The notes beneath the pieces are model-generated. The model saw nothing but the letters and a program-made list of their open reading frames with translations. It was not told the origin of the DNA and did not search any database. Shown in pieces: positions 32,539-41,532 of a stretch of DNA of 64,000 bases. Position 1 is the stretch's first letter. Every line of letters starts with the position of its first letter. Made by a program: the position numbers and the translations under genes. The stretch is from JALEVB01 sp022768265 (GTDB taxonomy: Bacteria > Bacillota_I > Bacilli_A > Erysipelotrichales > Erysipelotrichaceae): assembly GCA_034168985.1 (NCBI GenBank), contig JAXFJE010000007.1, positions 1-64,000 of the forward strand, read 5' to 3'.

Positions 32539-35500
32539 CTAAAATAAAGACATTTGATTTTCTTCTTGCATTCCTTCCAAGCAACCTAGTACTTCTAATT
32601 TTCTAATTAGGGTCGCACTTAATTGGGTTCGCTGTGCTAAATCTTGCTTAGACAAAAATTCACCTTTTTGTCGAGCTTCTTCAATGCTTTTAGCTACGTT
32701 TGCCCCTAAACCATCGATCGTGATAAATGGTGGAATGATCGTTTTAACATCAGCTTCGTCAACACAAAATTGTGTCGCTTTAGATTTATATAGATCGATA
32801 TTGCCAACACGATACCCTCGAGCGTTCATTTCTAAGACAACTTCCAAAGTATCATATAGTGCTTTTTCCTTATTTGATGCTGGTTTTTCGGCATAGTTAT
32901 TCATTCTAGATTGTATATCATTCATCCTGTTTTGAATGACGCCAACCCCTTTGGTCATCGTTTCTATTTCATAAGCATCACATCTTAAGGTCAAATATTG
33001 AATGTAGAAATAATGTGGTAAATGGACCTTATACCATGCGATACGGACCGCCATGATAACATAAGCAACAGCATGGGCCTTAGGGAACATGTACTTAATT
33101 TTTTTACAGCTATCAATATACCAATCATGGACATGATGCTGGTTCATGGTTTCTTCCCATTCAGGTTTTAACCCTTTACCTTTACGTACGCTTTCCATGA
33201 TCGTAAAAGCTACAATTGGCTCCACACCGCAGGAAATCAAATATGTCATGATATCATCACGACAACCGATTACTTGATTCAAAGGTACACCATTTTCAAC
33301 CAATACTGAGGCGTTACCCGCCCATACATCAGTCCCATGGGTCAAGCCAGAAATGATGACAAGATCGCCAAAGGTCTTAGGGCGAGTTTGTTCTAGAACC
33401 TTACGCGTTATTCGTGTTCCAAATTCTGGTAACCCTAAAGCCCCTGTTTCTTCACTATAGATCCGTGAATCAATTTTTAAGGCATCCTGAGATGAAAATA
33501 AGCTTAGCGTTTGCGCATCATTCATCGGAATGGTCTTAGGATCGATACCACTTAGATTTTGCAACAAGCGCATCGCAGTGGGATCGACATGTCCTAACAA
33601 GTCAAACTTTAAGACATTATCATGAATATCATGGAAGTCGAAATGGGTAGTGCGCCATTCGCTGCTTTGATCGTTTGCAGGGTATTGTACTGGCGTAAAA
33701 TCACATACTTCATAATCTTGAGGAATAACGATGATCCCCCCTGGATGTTGACCAGTCGTCCTTTTGACCCCTTCACATCCTGCGGCTAAGAAATCTTTGG
33801 TAACTTTTCGCATATTAGCTATACCCATTTCCTCAGCATAACCTGTTACATAACCAAAAGCTGTCTTATTAGCTACGGTACCGATCGTTCCCGCTCTAAA
33901 GACATGGTCTTCACCAAATACTTCCTTGGTAAAAGCATGGGCACGTGCTTGATATTCGTTGGAGAAGTTAAGATCGATATCGGGAACCTTGTCACCATTA
34001 AATCCTAAGAAGGTTTCAAAAGGAATATTTTGCCCTTCACCTTTAAGCTTGGTTTGACAATGCGGACAAAATTTTTCTGGCAAATCGAATCCGCTAGCCA
34101 CCAAACCGTCTTCTACAAATTCGGAATATTTACAATTAGGACAGATATAATGAGGTTTTAATGGATTAACTTCAGTGATACCTGACATCGTCGCTACAAA
34201 GCTACTACCTACCGATCCTCTTGATCCTACTAGATACCCATCTTTATTGCTCTTTTTAACCAAAAGATGGGAAATATAATAAACAACCCCATAACCATTT
34301 GAAATGATACTATGCAATTCCTTTTCCAAACGAGCAGTTACGATCTCTGGCAGATTTTCACCATACACCTGATGCGCCGTTTCATAACAAACATTTGTCA
34401 ATTTTTCACTAGAGCCTTCGATTACCGGTGGGAAGGTTCCATCTGGTACTGGTTGGGCATACTCTACAAGATCATAGATCTTATTCGGATTTTCTACAAC
34501 AAATTGATAGGCTAATTTAGGATCATCTAACCAAGCAAATGCCTCTAACATCTCTTTAGTCGTTAAGAAATGTTGATCCGGATTTTTAGAATTCATACGT
34601 ACTTGCGCATTGTAGATATACAATGGATGACGTACGCCGCCAACTCCTTGGGTTGCAATATAAATATCTCTAAATTTCTTTTCTTTTTTCGTTAGATAAT
34701 GCACATCACCTGTTGCTACGATGATCTTATTTTGTTTTTGAGCTTCTTTGATGATTCGCCATAAGATAGCTTGCAAACGTTCCATACTAGGAACGCTATG
34801 CATATTTAAAAGCGGTAAATAATTTCCTAATGGTTGAAGCTCGATATAATCATAAAAGCTAATGGCTTTGGCTAGTTGATCTTGATTACCATTGGCCGCA
34901 TGTTCAAAAACTTCGCCGTTATAACAAGCTGAGCCAATCAATAAATTATCCCGATGTTTGATGATCTCATTACGGAAGATTCGCGGCTCGGATAAAAATT
35001 CTTCACCACTTTTACCATTAGCTTTGCCAAAGACTGCCAAGGTCTTGGTATTAGATATCGTGATCAATTGATATAGATCTTTGATTCCCTTTTGGTTTTT
35101 GGCCATGACCACGACATGACTTTTTCGAACTTTAGCAAAAGATTTATCGCTTTGCAGATGCTGAAGATCGTTGATGGTCTTTGCACCATTGTTTTTTCCA
35201 TCTTTCAGCATACATAAGAAAACATCTGCTAAAACATTCGCATCATAGTCTGCTCGGTGCGCAACTTCTTCATCATAAGTAATCTTGTATAATCTTGCGA
35301 TATTCCCTAGACGATATGCTCTTCGATCACTATGGATCGCCCTAGCAAAATCTAAGGTATCGATTACGGGGTTTTTTAGTGCTGGACGATTGATCCTACG
35401 CAATTCTTCATTTAAAAAACCATAGTCAAAGCCTGCATTATGCGCTACCAAAACAGCATCGCCGATCCAAGCTAAGATCTCATCACATACTTGCTCAAAA

Positions 35501-36855
35501 GACAAAGCATCTTTGACATGTTCATTAGATATATTAGTTTTTTCTTGGATAAATTCAGGTATTGGTACTGGCGGTTTAACAAATAATTGCTTACGATCTA
35601 CGATCGTATTATTTTGGATCTTAACAGCCCCAAATTCGATGATATGATCAAAATAACAGCTTAAGCCCGTTGTTTCTAAGTCGAAGGCAACATATTCACA
35701 GGTATCTAAAGAGCTATCATTACCATTTCTAACGATGGTTAACTGTTCATCAACCATGTTCATCTCACAACCATAAAAGACCTTAAAAGGAATTTCCAAT
35801 CCTTTTGACAAGGCTTTAGCTTGATTATGCGCCTTAGCAAAAGCCTGGACTCCTGCATGATCACAGATAGCAATACCTTTATGTCCTAGATTGAAAGCAT
35901 AAGAAATCAAATCTTTAACATCACAGATTCCATCCATTTCACTCATCGTGGTATGCGCATGCAGCTCGATTCTTTTGACTTCTTCATTATCTTTGGCCTT
36001 AGAAGCTTCGACTTTTTCTATTAGTTTAGGATTGCATACTAGATCCTTGCTGTAATTATCATAAATAATGCTACCATAAACTTGAATCTCATCATTAACC
36101 TTGATTTCATGAAGCATTTCAGCAGTAGTGAATTTACCTTCATAGCGCTTCATCAAGATCGCATCATTATCATCATGGACACTGATCGTTTGAATGATCC
36201 GTCCGGCTTTACTTGTGATTTCTTCAATATTAAAAATCTTAGCTCTAAACTGAATAAAATCCATCGGCCCTTGAATAGCAGCTAATTCTATCTTCGTATA
36301 TTCTTCAAGTTTTAATTTGCGATAACTATTAGCTGGCTTAGTAGCTTTCTCTATGATTGGTTTATTCTCAACTTTTTCCACCGCTAAATTATTAACATTA
36401 CAATTGATGGTCTTGACGATACACTCTAACTTGATCTTATCATAACCAACTTTCGCAAATTTGTCTTTTAGGATCGATAAGCAATTGTTAGCCTGTTGAT
36501 GATCTGCTTCACTATAAAAACAAAGGTTATAGCAATCACCATCCAATGATGGCATCGCATGCTTAAAGATCTTTAGCTCATCATAATTACTAAAAAAACT
36601 TAAATATTTATGAAATTCTTGCAGATCATTATCAAAACTATCAGCTTTGACTTCAATTATCAATTTATTTAAATTACATAGCTTTCTAAATCCCATGATA
36701 ATAGCTTGAAATGTTTCAAAGCTTAAAGGTTTATGATCATGCAAAAGTAATTCTAGCTCATTGGCATGAGCATAAAATTTCATACTGACTATTTCACAAG
36801 TATCATTATTGATATCTTGATTTAACTTATTTAAGATGTCTTTTAATAGATTCAT
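32539..36855 (-). CDS. polC: DNA polymerase III alpha subunit, PolC type
   Basis: The 1438-residue replicative polymerase has, in order, an N-terminal domain, an OB fold, a PHP domain (ELHAHTTMSEMDGICDV) with an inserted DEDDh proofreading exonuclease (YVAFDLETTGL...HNAGFDYGFL), a four-cysteine zinc module (CPNCKYSEF...CPHCQTK), the polymerase core (VPDIDLNFS) and the C-terminal duplex-binding region. Start placed at 36855 since GAGGG lies six bases upstream of that ATG; an upstream frame to 36885 has no such site. It extends both strands of the chromosome in low-GC Firmicutes. Confidence 0.97.
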   Translation of the reverse strand: MNLLKDILNKLNQDINNDTCEIVSMKFYAHANELELLLHDHKPLSFETFQAIIMGFRKLCNLNKLIIEVKADSFDNDLQEFHKYLSFFSNYDELKIFKHAMPSLDGDCYNLCFYSEADHQQANNCLSILKDKFAKVGYDKIKLECIVKTINCNVNNLAVEKVENKPIIEKATKPANSYRKLKLEEYTKIELAAIQGPMDFIQFRAKIFNIEEITSKAGRIIQTISVHDDNDAILMKRYEGKFTTAEMLHEIKVNDEIQVYGSIIYDNYSKDLVCNPKLIEKVEASKAKDNEEVKRIELHAHTTMSEMDGICDVKDLISYAFNLGHKGIAICDHAGVQAFAKAHNQAKALSKGLEIPFKVFYGCEMNMVDEQLTIVRNGNDSSLDTCEYVAFDLETTGLSCYFDHIIEFGAVKIQNNTIVDRKQLFVKPPVPIPEFIQEKTNISNEHVKDALSFEQVCDEILAWIGDAVLVAHNAGFDYGFLNEELRRINRPALKNPVIDTLDFARAIHSDRRAYRLGNIARLYKITYDEEVAHRADYDANVLADVFLCMLKDGKNNGAKTINDLQHLQSDKSFAKVRKSHVVVMAKNQKGIKDLYQLITISNTKTLAVFGKANGKSGEEFLSEPRIFRNEIIKHRDNLLIGSACYNGEVFEHAANGNQDQLAKAISFYDYIELQPLGNYLPLLNMHSVPSMERLQAILWRIIKEAQKQNKIIVATGDVHYLTKKEKKFRDIYIATQGVGGVRHPLYIYNAQVRMNSKNPDQHFLTTKEMLEAFAWLDDPKLAYQFVVENPNKIYDLVEYAQPVPDGTFPPVIEGSSEKLTNVCYETAHQVYGENLPEIVTARLEKELHSIISNGYGVVYYISHLLVKKSNKDGYLVGSRGSVGSSFVATMSGITEVNPLKPHYICPNCKYSEFVEDGLVASGFDLPEKFCPHCQTKLKGEGQNIPFETFLGFNGDKVPDIDLNFSNEYQARAHAFTKEVFGEDHVFRAGTIGTVANKTAFGYVTGYAEEMGIANMRKVTKDFLAAGCEGVKRTTGQHPGGIIVIPQDYEVCDFTPVQYPANDQSSEWRTTHFDFHDIHDNVLKFDLLGHVDPTAMRLLQNLSGIDPKTIPMNDAQTLSLFSSQDALKIDSRIYSEETGALGLPEFGTRITRKVLEQTRPKTFGDLVIISGLTHGTDVWAGNASVLVENGVPLNQVIGCRDDIMTYLISCGVEPIVAFTIMESVRKGKGLKPEWEETMNQHHVHDWYIDSCKKIKYMFPKAHAVAYVIMAVRIAWYKVHLPHYFYIQYLTLRCDAYEIETMTKGVGVIQNRMNDIQSRMNNYAEKPASNKEKALYDTLEVVLEMNARGYRVGNIDLYKSKATQFCVDEADVKTIIPPFITIDGLGANVAKSIEEARQKGEFLSKQDLAQRTQLSATLIRKLEVLGCLEGMQEENQMSLF

Positions 36856-36949
36856 AATTTCCCTCGCCCCATAATAATACCACAATTTTGATTTATTAGC
36901 TAAGAGTTGATTAAATTATGCTATACTATTAAAGATAAAGAGGTTTACC

Positions 36950-37492
36950 ATGAAAATTAAATGTCCTAAATGCGATCACATCTTAAATAAAGATGTCGCA
37001 AAACAATTTGAAGAGTTTGAAATTGGACAAATTAGCTGTCCAAAATGTAAATTTAAGCTTAAAAGATTTGTTTCTGAAACCGATCTACTATTGTATTTTC
37101 TTTGCTCGATCATCCTATATTCACTAGCCTGTCTATTAATTTATACGACCTTTGATTTTGTGCAAAATTTCTGGGCTAGCCTGATCATTTTGATCATCAT
37201 CTTTACAACAGCTTTTTTATTAACTAGGATCTTTACCTTTAAGATCTATGAAAATGCCTATTTTAAAGAAGACCTTAAAAACAAGCCTTATGAGCTTAAT
37301 GAAAAAGGAAATATCGCAAAGCGCTTAAAGACCCAATTTATCTTATTCATGTGCTTAGTTTTATTCTTTGGTTCCCAACCACAATTCATAACAGCATTTT
37401 TTATCTTCATCATCGTCTTTTTCGTTTTAACCTTCATTAAATTTAGACTTTGTTTAAAAACTGAAAAAATGACAGCTAAAAACAATCATTAA
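36950..37492 (+). CDS. Zinc-ribbon membrane protein, unknown function
   Basis: The 180-residue protein starts with a zinc ribbon (IKCPKCDHIL...ISCPKCKFKL, residues 3-42: two CPxC pairs) followed by four hydrophobic helices arranged as two pairs (about 48-66, 71-92, 128-146 and 149-165). The ribbon is expected on the cytoplasmic side. I do not recognise a specific family. The gene is alone, diverges from polC, has AGAGG upstream and ends in its own terminator. Confidence 0.7.
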   Translation: MKIKCPKCDHILNKDVAKQFEEFEIGQISCPKCKFKLKRFVSETDLLLYFLCSIILYSLACLLIYTTFDFVQNFWASLIILIIIFTTAFLLTRIFTFKIYENAYFKEDLKNKPYELNEKGNIAKRLKTQFILFMCLVLFFGSQPQFITAFFIFIIVFFVLTFIKFRLCLKTEKMTAKNNH

Positions 37493-37501
37493 TAGTATGC
37501 T

Positions 37502-37544
37502 AAAAAACTAGAAGCATGGTATCCATCCATGTTCTAGTTTTTTT
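37502..37544 (+). terminator. Terminator after the zinc-ribbon gene
   Basis: AAAAAACTAGAAGCATGG pairs with CCATGTTCTAGTTTTTT (one bulged G) across a short loop, ending in seven T. It follows the stop at 37492. Confidence 0.85.
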
Positions 37545-37565
37545 ATGCTTAACCTTTTGATATTA

Positions 37566-37591
37566 AAAACTTCTCGAAAACGAGAAGTTTT
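37566..37591 (-). terminator. Terminator of the mgl operon
   Basis: AAAACTTCTCG and CGAGAAGTTTT form an 11-base-pair stem around AAAA, beginning seven bases after the mglC stop on the minus strand. The T run is short, with further T residues downstream. Confidence 0.7.
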
Positions 37592-37597
37592 GTGTAA

Positions 37598-38590
37598 TTA
37601 TTTTTTAGCTGTATATTTACGAATATCTAAAGCAACTGCAACGATGATGACCAAACCTTGAACAATATATTGATATGAAGTATCAATTCTTAGATATTGC
37701 ATCGAAGATTTCATCAACTCAAATACCAACACCCCTAAAAGGATACCAGGAACAGTACCAACACCACCGGCAGTAGATACCCCACCGATCGTACAGGCAG
37801 CAATAGCTTCTAGTTCATAACCCATACCTAAGTTAACACTAGCACCACCAGATTTAGAAGTTAGCAAGAATCCTGCGATACCATACATCGCACCTGCTAA
37901 AGTATAGATGCGTAATTTTTCTGCAACAGTATTTACTCCTGAAACTTCAGCAGCACTTTCATTACCACCGATAGCGTACATATACTTACCATGACGAGTT
38001 TTATTGTATAAGAACCAGAATACGACGCCGGCAATTAAAGCAAACCAGAAGAAGTATTTGAAGAATAAAAACTCTTTCGTCGCAAGTTGGGTAAAGTCTT
38101 TTCGCAAGCCCCCGATAGGTTCAGCTCCTGAATATACCAAGTTGATACCATAGATAACCGTTTGCATACCTAATGTAGCTAAGAATGGTGGTACATTGAA
38201 GAAAGAAATGACCGCACCGTTTAATAAACCAAATAATGCACAAACAGCAACAACGATCAACAAAATTACGATCAAAGGCAATTCTGGAAGATTTTGGAAC
38301 ATTCTTCCGCTATAATCAGCTCTTTGTAACAAAGTAGCAGCCAAAACCCCACCTAGACCAACAGCACGCCCTGCCGAAAGGTCTGTACCTTTAGTAATCA
38401 AACAGCCACTGACACCTAAAGCAATGATGAAACGTGGCGATACGTTTACTGAAATATTATGAAAGTTACGCCAAGAAAAGAAACCATCTTGGGTAAATGA
38501 TACATAAATCACCAAAAATACTAACAAAATAACGATCATATTATTTGTTAGTAAATCAATAATTTTTTTTCTATCCTTTAAATTATTCAT
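37598..38590 (-). CDS. mglC: Galactose/methyl-galactoside ABC transporter permease
   Basis: The 330-residue protein has eight to ten membrane helices and the MglC/RbsC-type loop AEVSGVNTVAEKLRIYTLAGAMYGIAG that contacts the ATPase. FNVPPFLATLGMQT and the IGGVSTAGGVGTVPGILLG segment are typical of this permease family. A single permease gene is present, as in enteric mgl systems, where it forms a homodimer. It follows mglA by 14 bases. Confidence 0.93.
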   Translation of the reverse strand: MNNLKDRKKIIDLLTNNMIVILLVFLVIYVSFTQDGFFSWRNFHNISVNVSPRFIIALGVSGCLITKGTDLSAGRAVGLGGVLAATLLQRADYSGRMFQNLPELPLIVILLIVVAVCALFGLLNGAVISFFNVPPFLATLGMQTVIYGINLVYSGAEPIGGLRKDFTQLATKEFLFFKYFFWFALIAGVVFWFLYNKTRHGKYMYAIGGNESAAEVSGVNTVAEKLRIYTLAGAMYGIAGFLLTSKSGGASVNLGMGYELEAIAACTIGGVSTAGGVGTVPGILLGVLVFELMKSSMQYLRIDTSYQYIVQGLVIIVAVALDIRKYTAKK

Positions 38591-38604
38591 CTTAATCTCT
38601 CCAT

Positions 38605-40116
38605 TTACATATACATTGTAGCTAAATCCATGACTTTTTCTTGCGTAGCTTCTTTACCATCTAACACACCAGTCATGCGTCCTTCGCACATAACCATGAT
38701 CCTATCAGACATACCTAATAATTCCGGCATTTCACTGGAAATCATGATGATAGATTTTCCTTGTTCAGCTAATTGAGCAATAATAGTATAAATTTCATAT
38801 TTTGCCCCAACGTCGATACCTCTAGTAGGTTCATCCAAAATTAAGATTTCTGGATCATTAGCTAACCAACGTGAAATGATAACTTTTTGTTGGTTACCAC
38901 CAGACAAGCTTTGGATCTTAGTTTTATTACTTGGGGTCTTGATGCTTAATTTATTGATATTAGCATTTACAAGATCATCTAATTTTTTATTGTTTAATAC
39001 AAAGCCAAAATCTAGATATTTATCTAAAGAGGCAACCCCAACATTATCCGAAATCGAAAGGACGCCAAAGATCCCCGTAGCTCGACGATCTTCAGTCAAT
39101 AAAGCAATTCCATTTTTAATAGCATCACGTGGACGTTTGATCTTTAGCTCTTTACCTTTGAAGTAAACAGAACCTTTTTCTAAATGTCGGATCCCAAATA
39201 ATCCTTCCATCAATTCAGTTCTTTGTGCTCCTACCAAGCCACCGATTCCTAAGATCTCACCTTTTCGTAATTCAAAGGAAACATCTCTAAAAGATTTCGG
39301 ATTGATCGATGTCATATTTTCTACCTTCAACACGACTTCGCTAGGAACATTATGTCTAGCTGGATAACGATTAGTAAGTTCACGACCAACCATTTTTTGG
39401 ATGATGATATCTGTTGTTAACTCTTTGGCATCCCAAGTTCCAACATAAGTACCATCACGCATGATCGTAACTTCATCAGATATCTTTAAAATTTCTTCCA
39501 TCTTATGAGAAATATAAATAATCGATACCCCTTTATTTCTTAAATCATTGATTATATCGAATAGTGCATCAACTTCTTTTTCGGTCAAACTAGATGTAGG
39601 TTCATCCATGATAACGATCTTAGCATCATGTGAAATAGCTTTTGCAATTTCCACTGATTGCATTTGAGAAACGGATAAATCTCTTAAGACCGTTTTAGGA
39701 CTGAAATTAAGTTTAACTTCACGAATATATTTTTCGGCATCATCATTCATTTTTTTATGATCGATGACTTTGATAGGTCCATAGCTTTTTAGTGGAAAGT
39801 TACCACAATAAATATTTTCAGCAATGCTACGATCTAAAATTGGTTGAAGTTCTTGATGAACCATGGCAATACCTAAATGCAAAGCCTCATCAGGATTTTG
39901 AATCTCTACTTTTTTCCCTTGATATAAAATTTCTCCGCCATCTTTTTTATAGATACCAAATAAACATTTCATCAAAGTAGATTTCCCGGCACCATTTTCC
40001 CCCATCAATGCATGAACCGTACCTGGCTTGATGTTTAAACAAACACCATCTAAAGCTTTAACACCTGGAAAGCTTTTACTTATATTTTTCATTTGTAAAA
40101 CATACTCTTCACTCAT
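38605..40116 (-). CDS. mglA: Galactose/methyl-galactoside ABC transporter ATPase (two ABC domains)
   Basis: A 503-residue tandem ATPase. The first domain has Walker A GENGAGKSTLMKCLFG (about residues 37-52) and Walker B IVIMDEPTSSL. The second has a degenerate Walker A (GIGGLVGAQRTELMEGLFG) but an intact signature LSGGNQQKVIISRWL and Walker B ILILDEPTRGIDVG, the arrangement usual in sugar importers MglA/RbsA. It energises uptake of galactose bound by MglB. Confidence 0.95.
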   Translation of the reverse strand: MSEEYVLQMKNISKSFPGVKALDGVCLNIKPGTVHALMGENGAGKSTLMKCLFGIYKKDGGEILYQGKKVEIQNPDEALHLGIAMVHQELQPILDRSIAENIYCGNFPLKSYGPIKVIDHKKMNDDAEKYIREVKLNFSPKTVLRDLSVSQMQSVEIAKAISHDAKIVIMDEPTSSLTEKEVDALFDIINDLRNKGVSIIYISHKMEEILKISDEVTIMRDGTYVGTWDAKELTTDIIIQKMVGRELTNRYPARHNVPSEVVLKVENMTSINPKSFRDVSFELRKGEILGIGGLVGAQRTELMEGLFGIRHLEKGSVYFKGKELKIKRPRDAIKNGIALLTEDRRATGIFGVLSISDNVGVASLDKYLDFGFVLNNKKLDDLVNANINKLSIKTPSNKTKIQSLSGGNQQKVIISRWLANDPEILILDEPTRGIDVGAKYEIYTIIAQLAEQGKSIIMISSEMPELLGMSDRIMVMCEGRMTGVLDGKEATQEKVMDLATMYM

Positions 40117-40146
40117 AATTAAATCCTCCTAAGGAAGTAAATCATA

Positions 40147-40177
40147 AACAAGAAGGGTGTTTTTGATGACACCCTTC
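40147..40177 (-). promoter_or_regulatory. Intercistronic hairpin between mglB and mglA
   Basis: GAAGGGTGT (40152-40160) pairs perfectly with ACACCCTTC (40169-40177). On the minus strand it begins 14 bases after the mglB stop and is followed by TTGTTT, a poor T tract. Such a hairpin can protect the mglB message or partly terminate transcription so that more binding protein than transporter is made. Confidence 0.6.
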
Positions 40178-40191
40178 CTGAAAGCATCTAA

Positions 40192-41244
40192 TTATTCAGC
40201 AGTTACTTTAACGTAGTCAACCCAGTAGTAAGTTTCCAAAGCTTCACCACTTAAAGCATTAACTACACAATCAGCAGCTGTATGAGATTGACCAATATGG
40301 TCATTTAATACAGTACCTGTCATACCACCATTTTCAACTAACTCAACTGCTTCAGCTAAAGCGTCAACACCAACGATGTAAATATCTTCGCCAACAGTTC
40401 TTCCTGCAGCTTCAATAGCTTGTACAGCACCTAATGCCATAGCATCATTATTACAGAATACAACTTCAACTTTGTCCCCAAATTTAGTTAAAGCGTTAGC
40501 AACGATTTCTTGACCTTTTGCTTGATCCCAGTCACCACGTTGCATATCTAATTGTTCAACTTCTAAACCAGATTTTTCTTTATATTGAGATACTGAGAAT
40601 TCTGTACGATATTGCGCATCGATATTTTCAGGGTCACCTTGAACCATTACATATGATAATACGCCATCACCGTTAACATCACCTTTGTTAGGTAGATCAG
40701 CAATGATTTCACCTTGGAATTTACCAGATTGTCTTGCATCAGCACCTACATAAGTGTATTTTGTTCCATAGTCTTCAGATTCATAAGCTTCCATATCTTC
40801 TTGTACTGGTTCACGGTTGATGAAGATACAAGGGATATCAGCAGAAGCACATTTATCAATGATTGTTGATGCAGAAGTTGATTGTACTAAGTTGATTACT
40901 AATGCATCATAACCAGCAGAGATGAAGTTTTCGATTTGGGTTGTTTGTTCAGCCATATCGTTTTTACCATCTTGGATATCTACTTCGTAATTATAGTCAC
41001 CATTTGCACTTAGTTCTTTGAAGTAAGATTCTAATTCGTTACGGTAAAGAGTCATGAAGTTGTCATCGAACTTGTAAATAGAAACCCCAATTCTTTTTGT
41101 TTCTTTATCAGTTGATGTAGTAGTTGTTGATTCTGTAGGTTTAGTTGTTTCGCCACCATCAGAACTTTCAGTTGGAGATGAGCATCCTACCATTCCAAAT
41201 AGTAGGGCTCCGGTAGTAAGTAAAGCTAATAATTTCTTTTTCAT
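40192..41244 (-). CDS. mglB: Galactose/glucose-binding lipoprotein
   Basis: The 350-residue protein begins MKKKLLALLTTGALLFGMVGCSS, a lipoprotein signal with lipobox MVGC. A Ser/Thr/Glu-rich linker anchors a periplasmic-binding-protein domain. IGVSIYKFDDNFMTLYRNEL is the start of MglB, DGKNDMAEQTTQIENFI follows, and VFCNNDAMALGAVQAIEAAG and IYIVGVDALAEA are the sugar-site blocks (N-x-D-x-M-x-x-G). Start chosen at 41244 (GGGAGG seven bases upstream). It is the first gene of mglBAC and is controlled by the promoter and operator-like sites at 41271-41413. Confidence 0.95.
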   Translation of the reverse strand: MKKKLLALLTTGALLFGMVGCSSPTESSDGGETTKPTESTTTTSTDKETKRIGVSIYKFDDNFMTLYRNELESYFKELSANGDYNYEVDIQDGKNDMAEQTTQIENFISAGYDALVINLVQSTSASTIIDKCASADIPCIFINREPVQEDMEAYESEDYGTKYTYVGADARQSGKFQGEIIADLPNKGDVNGDGVLSYVMVQGDPENIDAQYRTEFSVSQYKEKSGLEVEQLDMQRGDWDQAKGQEIVANALTKFGDKVEVVFCNNDAMALGAVQAIEAAGRTVGEDIYIVGVDALAEAVELVENGGMTGTVLNDHIGQSHTAADCVVNALSGEALETYYWVDYVKVTAE

Positions 41245-41270
41245 AAATTCCTCCCGTATACCGGATATGT

Positions 41271-41284
41271 TGTATACGCTTTCA
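41271..41284 (-). promoter_or_regulatory. LacI-family operator at the mgl transcription start
   Basis: TGAAAGCGTATACA reads on the minus strand directly after the -10 box of the mgl promoter, so a bound repressor would cover the start site. It has the central CG and near-palindromic half sites of LacI/GalR/CcpA operators and fits the cre consensus except at one position. The divergent LacI-type gene at 41533 is the obvious candidate regulator; CcpA is the alternative. Confidence 0.6.
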
Positions 41285-41313
41285 ATGATAAAACTCAATC
41301 AAGTAGATGTCAA
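41285..41313 (-). promoter_or_regulatory. Promoter of mglBAC
   Basis: A near-consensus promoter on the minus strand: TTGACA (41313-41308), 17 bases, TATCAT (41290-41285). The predicted start lies within the adjacent operator-like site. Confidence 0.8.
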
Positions 41314-41322
41314 TATTATATA

Positions 41323-41336
41323 TCTAAACGGTTACA
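41323..41336 (-). promoter_or_regulatory. LacI-family operator-like site upstream of mgl -35
   Basis: TGTAACCGTTTAGA on the minus strand lies nine bases upstream of the mgl -35 box. It matches the cre-type pattern at all but one fixed position and shares the TGTAACCG half with the site at 41400-41413. Together with the start-site operator it could support looping. Confidence 0.5.
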
Positions 41337-41378
41337 TTTTTATAAATTTTTACTAAAATTTTTGTGAAAAAATTCGCA

Positions 41379-41413
41379 GTTAATCGCTTTCATTGCATTT
41401 GGATACGGTTACA
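41379..41413 (-). promoter_or_regulatory. Pair of LacI-family operator-like sites
   Basis: Two further sites read on the minus strand: TGAAAGCGATTAAC (41392-41379) and TGTAACCGTATCCA (41413-41400), with centres 21 bases apart, about two helical turns. Each repeats a half site seen near the mgl promoter (TGAAAGCG or TGTAACCG). They lie in the divergent region between mglB and the LacI-type gene and may serve both. Confidence 0.5.
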
Positions 41414-41532
41414 ATTCAACTTTTAGGATATTTTTTTCGATTATTTTACTATTTAACTGAAATGTTTACTAAACAATTAATTGTTTTTTACTACTTTTTA
41501 TGATATATTAGTCGCAAATAGAGGAATATTAT

